Notes under the pieces: generated by a model
Database searches by the model: none
What the model was told of the DNA's origin: nothing
Seen by the model: only the letters and a program-made list of their open reading frames with translations
Shown: positions 60,207-64,000 of the stretch, piece by piece
Numbering within the stretch: the first letter of the stretch is position 1
Layout of the letters: each line of letters begins with the position of its first letter
Assembly (NCBI RefSeq): GCF_014633365.1
Contig: NC_068345.1
Coordinates: 10,672,058 to 10,736,057 of the forward strand
Direction of reading: 5' to 3'
Length of the DNA stretch: 64,000 bases
From: Diospyros lotus
Lineage: Eukaryota; Streptophyta; Magnoliopsida; Ericales; Ebenaceae
Program-made: the position numbers and the translations under genes

Positions 60207-60879
60207 TTAACATACCATTGTATTGAGCATAGCAGCAAACTCAGGTGGTATATTCCCCACGATATTGGTGAAAATATAAGCCATTGCACTCTTTAAACTT
60301 CGAACCTCTTGTTGACTAGTCTCTAATTTTTCCTCCAATTTTTTCACATACTGTACAACAGGTGTACTAGTATTATTGGATGGCGAGGATGTCCCACTGA
60401 ATTGAGCAGTGGTCCCAAAAACTTGGTTTGGACTAGGACCGAAGCCTAAACCTCGAACTCGGCCTGAATGTTCTTTTCCTAGCACACGAGCAAGTGAATC
60501 ATTTAAGGAGACTGACTGTGAAGGCGTGCCTTGGCTCTCAATCTCAGAAATTTTCTCCTATATGGATTAAAAAACAATATCAATCACAAAAATCTCAAAA
60601 AAAGACTTGGGTCTTACTCAAAGGTTTCAATGTCACATTCACCTTTATCATTACATGTCTTGCAACACACACAAAAAAAAAAACTTCAACAAAATATAAT
60701 AAAATGTTGAAATTTAGGACATAATCAATAACCAAATTCTGAGCTAAAGATAGAAAAGGAACAAGACAAATTTTTCCATTTTAACACTTAAAAGATCAAA
60801 GCCATGATGACATGTGGCTGAAAAAGAGAATTTAGAAGCAGTGTTAATAGTGGGGTAAATACACAGAGTAGATTATTTT

Positions 60880-61335
60880 ATAAAATTAGAGTTCCAAAAC
60901 TGAGAGCTCTAGGACCAACTAGGGTCAGGAAAGGCCTACGAGATGTAATTGTTTTGCAGGTAAGACTTGAAACATAGGTATTGGATAATCAATTTGGATT
61001 TATACCTAGGATAACAATGGAAGCAGTCTATCTATTCCGAGACCAGTAGCAGGTAAAGGGAAAACCAAAAGATCTCAATTTGGTTTTGTTAGATTTGGAG
61101 AAAGCACAAATGAGAGTACCAGAAATTTCATGTCGGCTTCAGAAAAGAAAGAGGTCACAGCAGATATATTGGAGCGATGCAAGACATGTATGAGGGAAAC
61201 CATTACATAGTGAGAACAACAGCAAGAGAGACCAATCACTTTCTTATCACTGTGGCTGAAAAAACAGAAAGGTAAAAAGAAATTGTTTATGGGATGATAA
61301 AGATGGAGTAACAAGAAGGTTTTTATCCTTCAAAA
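60880..61335 (+). pseudogene. LINE reverse transcriptase fragment
   Basis: Frame pieces read DNQFGFIPRITMEAVYLFRDQ (about 60985-61050), LNLVLLDLEKAQ (61075-61110) and, after a frameshift, MQDMYEGNHYIVRTT (61180-61225). These are successive motifs of plant L1-type LINE reverse transcriptases, where the block after NQFGF normally leads to the LDLEKAYD catalytic aspartate; here the final residues are changed. 5' truncated, no endonuclease, no YVDD region, no poly-A tail found. Lies in an intron of the CACTA gene, antisense to it. Confidence 0.7.
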
Positions 61336-61537
61336 CAAATAGGTTTCAAGGCAAGTAAAACTCTAGAAAACATATGAAATCCAACTTCAAAATCAAAATA
61401 GGAAAGAAAGGAAATTTGAAGTCTTAAGGGAGTAAGGGTGGACATTAGGCTGGCTTACGAGTTCAAGTCAGCCTACACTACGTGATAAGATAAAATATTC
61501 CTTTTGCCTCTTTTGTAGACAATCTATCGTTGTAGAT

Positions 61538-61774
61538 ATGTTGGTCATATTTGTTCTTAAATCTAAAAGACATAACAGGCAGTATGGGATTGGATTCAAG
61601 AGCCATCATGGAGGTTGGGCTTATGGTCAAACACCCCAGGGAGGGGAGCCTCCTAAGAAACAACAGGGGTTTTCCATAGGGCTTTCTGGAGCCAGTATGG
61701 CTTCCATCATGTCTTATTGGGTTTTGAGAATTCCAAAATCCATTTTTCAAGGACACAAAGTGTGGAGATTTTGA
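61538..61774 (+). other. Open frame of unknown origin
   Basis: A 78-codon frame containing GGWAYGQTPQGGEPPKKQQG, upstream of a copia LTR. No family recognised. Could be the tail of another inserted element or chance. Confidence 0.25.
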
Positions 61775-61792
61775 GAATATTATTGGAGATTA

Positions 61793-62075
61793 TGTTGGAG
61801 TGATTAGAGAATCCACGAAGATTGGAGGAGATTAGAGGATCATGAGCTAACTTTCCTAAAGTCAAGATAGATATCTTCTCCAAGATTAGATCCTGATTTA
61901 AGAAGTTTCCTAATTCTGTAATTGTATCCTTAGTTTCCTTGTATAGTGTAGAGAATATTTGTTTTTCCTTTTCTATAACTTTCCTATAGTGTAATCTTAT
62001 TCCCTATTAATAGGGAATGTATTCAGTAATCTATATGAAAATATATTCATTGTTCTCCCCCCTAATATGAGCTGC
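61793..62075 (+). repeat. Copia-type LTR (short)
   Basis: Runs from TGTTGGAGTGATTAG to CCTAATATGAGCTGCA, ending next to a primer-binding-site-like sequence. Contains a TATA-like TTATTCCCTATTAATAGGG region near 62000. No internal genes follow, so it is a fragment or a TRIM-type remnant. The start could alternatively be TGTGGAGATT at 61761. Confidence 0.5.
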
Positions 62076-62088
62076 ATGATATCAGAGC
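62076..62088 (+). other. Primer-binding site, initiator tRNA-Met type
   Basis: TGATATCAGAGCA differs by one base (A for G at position 3) from the TGGTATCAGAGC sequence used by plant copia elements to prime reverse transcription with initiator tRNA-Met. It sits immediately after the LTR end. Confidence 0.6.
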
Positions 62089-63427
62089 AAAAAAAAAATC
62101 CTGCTCTTTTGTTAAAAAGAGTATCCAAGCTGCCCGTTCTGGTGGTTTAAAAAGAGTATCCAAGTTGACTCTTCTATTGCAAAGAATTTTAATTTGAACT
62201 TTAATTAAGTTGCATATTTAAGGCCAGCAAATATCAATCAAGTTTTGTGAACATCTCAAAAATTAGTATCTTCTGCAAATCATAAACCAAAAGCCTATTG
62301 AACACCAATATAAGAAGGAAAATCATAAACCATGCACTTCTGTCTGTTTTCCCCTTAACTTTAGGTTTTATTATATTTTTAAAAATAAGCAAATGCATAT
62401 ATTTTTTAGTATATGTATGTTTTCTGCTAGCAAGTTCAACTAAACTTATAACTCATTTACTAATAAAGCATAATATAGATAAAAGCTTCTTCTATGATTC
62501 AAAAAGTGGAATGGTTATGATACAAAAAAAACTTACGCTTATAGTTCGTGCTCCTTCATTCACAAAAGATCCATCTTTCTTCTTATGCGTCGCAATGTAT
62601 AATAAACCCCTACTCACAGGCTAGCCACTCTCAATTTCCTATAATTTAGAACAATTTCACATAAATATTAGTTGATGTTAGAATAAAAAATTCATATTAA
62701 GGATAAATTTTTGCAATATTACCATCTCATATTTTTTCCTTACTAGACTCTTCGACCCTCCTGTGTGTGGAATTGTCAATTTGAATCGATTTTCAGCATT
62801 TTTTTGACATATCTCCTAGATATCCAACAAAAACATCATTAGTTTAATCTTAACCACTTAGTCGTATAAATATTAGTAATCTTATAAGCAAGATTAGTAA
62901 CATCACCTTAGTCTTATCTTGTGCACGATAGTCAATAAAACTTGCCCATTGGTCTTGAGATATTCCCGGTGGATGCTTTGTAATATTTGCTTCTCGACCA
63001 ATATTGGGATCATACCACTCATGGTATAATTTACATCTATTGTCCTTCCATTTCTTTCCAATGTTCTTCAAAATAAAATTTTTAGCAGGCCTCGTCAACA
63101 TTAAATTTTTCCTCAAAAAACAACAATATTAGTTACAATAACATATTCAAAAAATATATCAAAAAATACAATATTAGTTAATTACCATGATTCTATTTTT
63201 GTAAATTTCTTCTTTGTATGTCTTCGGTACTTTGTGCCAACTTTCATAGTTGACAGGAAACAACTTTCATAGTTGACAGGAAAAGCAACAAAATCAGAGG
63301 CTAATTCTCCTAAAATCCCTTCAAGAAGTCCAGCTGGATCTCCAATTGGTTGGAATGATTCATTGAACTCTAACATAACACGCCTTCCAGGATCCCTCAT
63401 GAAGCAAGCAATTTTGTTGTAAACCAT

Positions 63428-64000
63428 TAACCAAGCAAGTAATCAAAATTTATGAAGCCTTCCAGGGTGGTCTGGAAGAAGAATTCCCATCTTAAATCTA
63501 CTTTTTCTACTATAATGTAGTTAGAAACATTCATCATCTAGAAGAATATCTCCAAATTGGCCAGTCTATTTCTATGTTAATCATTTTTTCAGCTCCCACA
63601 GAATTGCTTTCCGCTTAACTTATAATTAAACTATGGACTGGATAACAGTCCTTTATCTTGGATTGCTATCGTATAATAATCAATTATTGTGATTACTCAG
63701 GGTTTTGAACTTAAATGTGGTTGAAATTGACGAACTAAAATTTCAAATTTGCTAACCAAAAACCTTTTGTATTGCATTTGGTTGCCAAGGTAATATGAGC
63801 AAATATAATAAAACTTCAAATTTGAACAATTTACATACCTCAAAACTGAACGATTCTCTAGGGATGATGATCTAACTAGTAGAATTAGATGATTACATGA
63901 TTTTACAAATCTCAATATGGGAGTCTAATTTCTTAAATATATCATCTTTCCCTACACTTTGAAAAATAACAACCTTGTTTTTGGACCGTGGGGGATCCAT
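63428..64000. other. Window edge, interior of CACTA element
   Basis: No recognisable coding block. Probably intron or upstream exon region of the tnpA-like gene on the minus strand. A 72-codon minus frame at 63697-63915 shows no domain. Confidence 0.4.

Larger units (their letters stand above)
60207..63427 (-). pseudogene. CACTA second gene (TNPA / Transposase_24-like)
   Basis: Minus-strand exons, in order: 63427-63182 (RVMLEFNESFQPIGD, then ASDFVAFPVNYES); 63111-62907 (WKDNRCKLYHEWYD, QDQWASFIDY, donor AAG|GTGATG); about 62816-62724 (CQKNAENRFKL, donor ATG|GTAATA); about 62645-62530 (LLYIATHKKKDGSFV); and 60557-60207 (ESQGTPSQSVS, HSGRVRGLGFGPSP and a coiled coil with KKLEEKLETSQQEVRSL). 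These blocks define the plant En/Spm second-gene family, a nuclear DNA-binding accessory transposase. A 23-bp tandem duplication at 63238-63284 shifts the frame in the first visible exon, and one exon has a stop near 62620. Earlier exons lie further right or outside. The long last intron is invaded by LINE and copia sequence. Confidence 0.8.
59011..64000 (-). mobile_element. CACTA element, GCGGCGG type, continuing past the window
   Basis: Begins CACTACAAAAAAACAGC at 59011 within copia RT (preceding triplet TAA). 59011-59740 is the subterminal field, with repeated TTTAGCGGCGGTTTT and inverse units. A tnpA-like gene on the minus strand fills 60200-63430, so 59011 is the 3' end of the element and its TNP2 gene and 5' end should lie beyond 64000. 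Same family as the small element 24543-25500. Confidence 0.85.

Overview
This is a transposon-dense, AT-rich nuclear segment of a flowering plant, probably a dicot. The evidence is plant-type Ty3/gypsy and Ty1/copia retrotransposons, at least six CACTA (En/Spm) DNA transposons, a LINE remnant, a FAR1/MULE-like relic and one plant cytochrome P450 of the CYP716 type with GT-AG introns. No tRNA, rRNA, CRISPR or bacterial feature was seen. Almost every long open frame outside the P450 is a transposon fragment or a low-complexity shadow.

The left and centre (1-36249) form a Russian-doll stack. A degenerate Tat-type gypsy element on the + strand (24313-24346 and 29814-30742) is broken by a reverse-strand CACTA element ending at 24312, by a solo LTR (24347-29808) and by another CACTA terminus at 30743. 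The CACTA ending at 24312 carries a solo LTR (15600-24169), which itself holds a reverse-strand chromovirus-like gypsy element (16087-22538), and a second LTR ending at 13780. That second LTR contains a + strand CACTA element ending at 13307. This element appears to contain further solo LTRs (4643-9372 with 6042-8342 inside it; 1654-4507) and, in the last of these, the end of another CACTA (1-1653). Perfect 5-bp target-site duplications mark six insertions: GTATG, AATTG, TTAGT, CACAT, ATATG and ATTTT. A seventh (TAAAA) lies at 55580-58215.

The gene island (about 36245-43990) has one recognisable host gene, a three-exon CYP716-like P450 on the minus strand (38916-37097) with conserved haem and ExxR motifs. 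Two in-frame stop codons make it a pseudogene as assembled. Upstream of it lie a duplicated AT-rich unit of about 290 bp and a tandem array of six and a quarter monomers (40054-42640), each 400-438 bp. Each monomer contains a roughly 240-bp foldback (hairpin) sequence. This array is the most unusual structure in the window.

The right side (43993-64000) holds a 3.2-kb solo LTR (an inverted relative of 1654-4507), a SIRE-like copia LTR with a diverged GAGTA repeat field, and a degenerate copia element whose gag, protease, integrase and RT pieces are split by three LTR-type insertions. At 59011 the copia RT is cut by a CACTA element with GCGGCGG subterminal repeats. Its tnpA-like gene (minus strand) continues to the window edge, and one intron contains LINE and copia relics. 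A small non-autonomous relative sits at 24543-25500.

The genes do not form a pathway. The window records repeated insertion followed by LTR-LTR recombination that left mainly solo LTRs.
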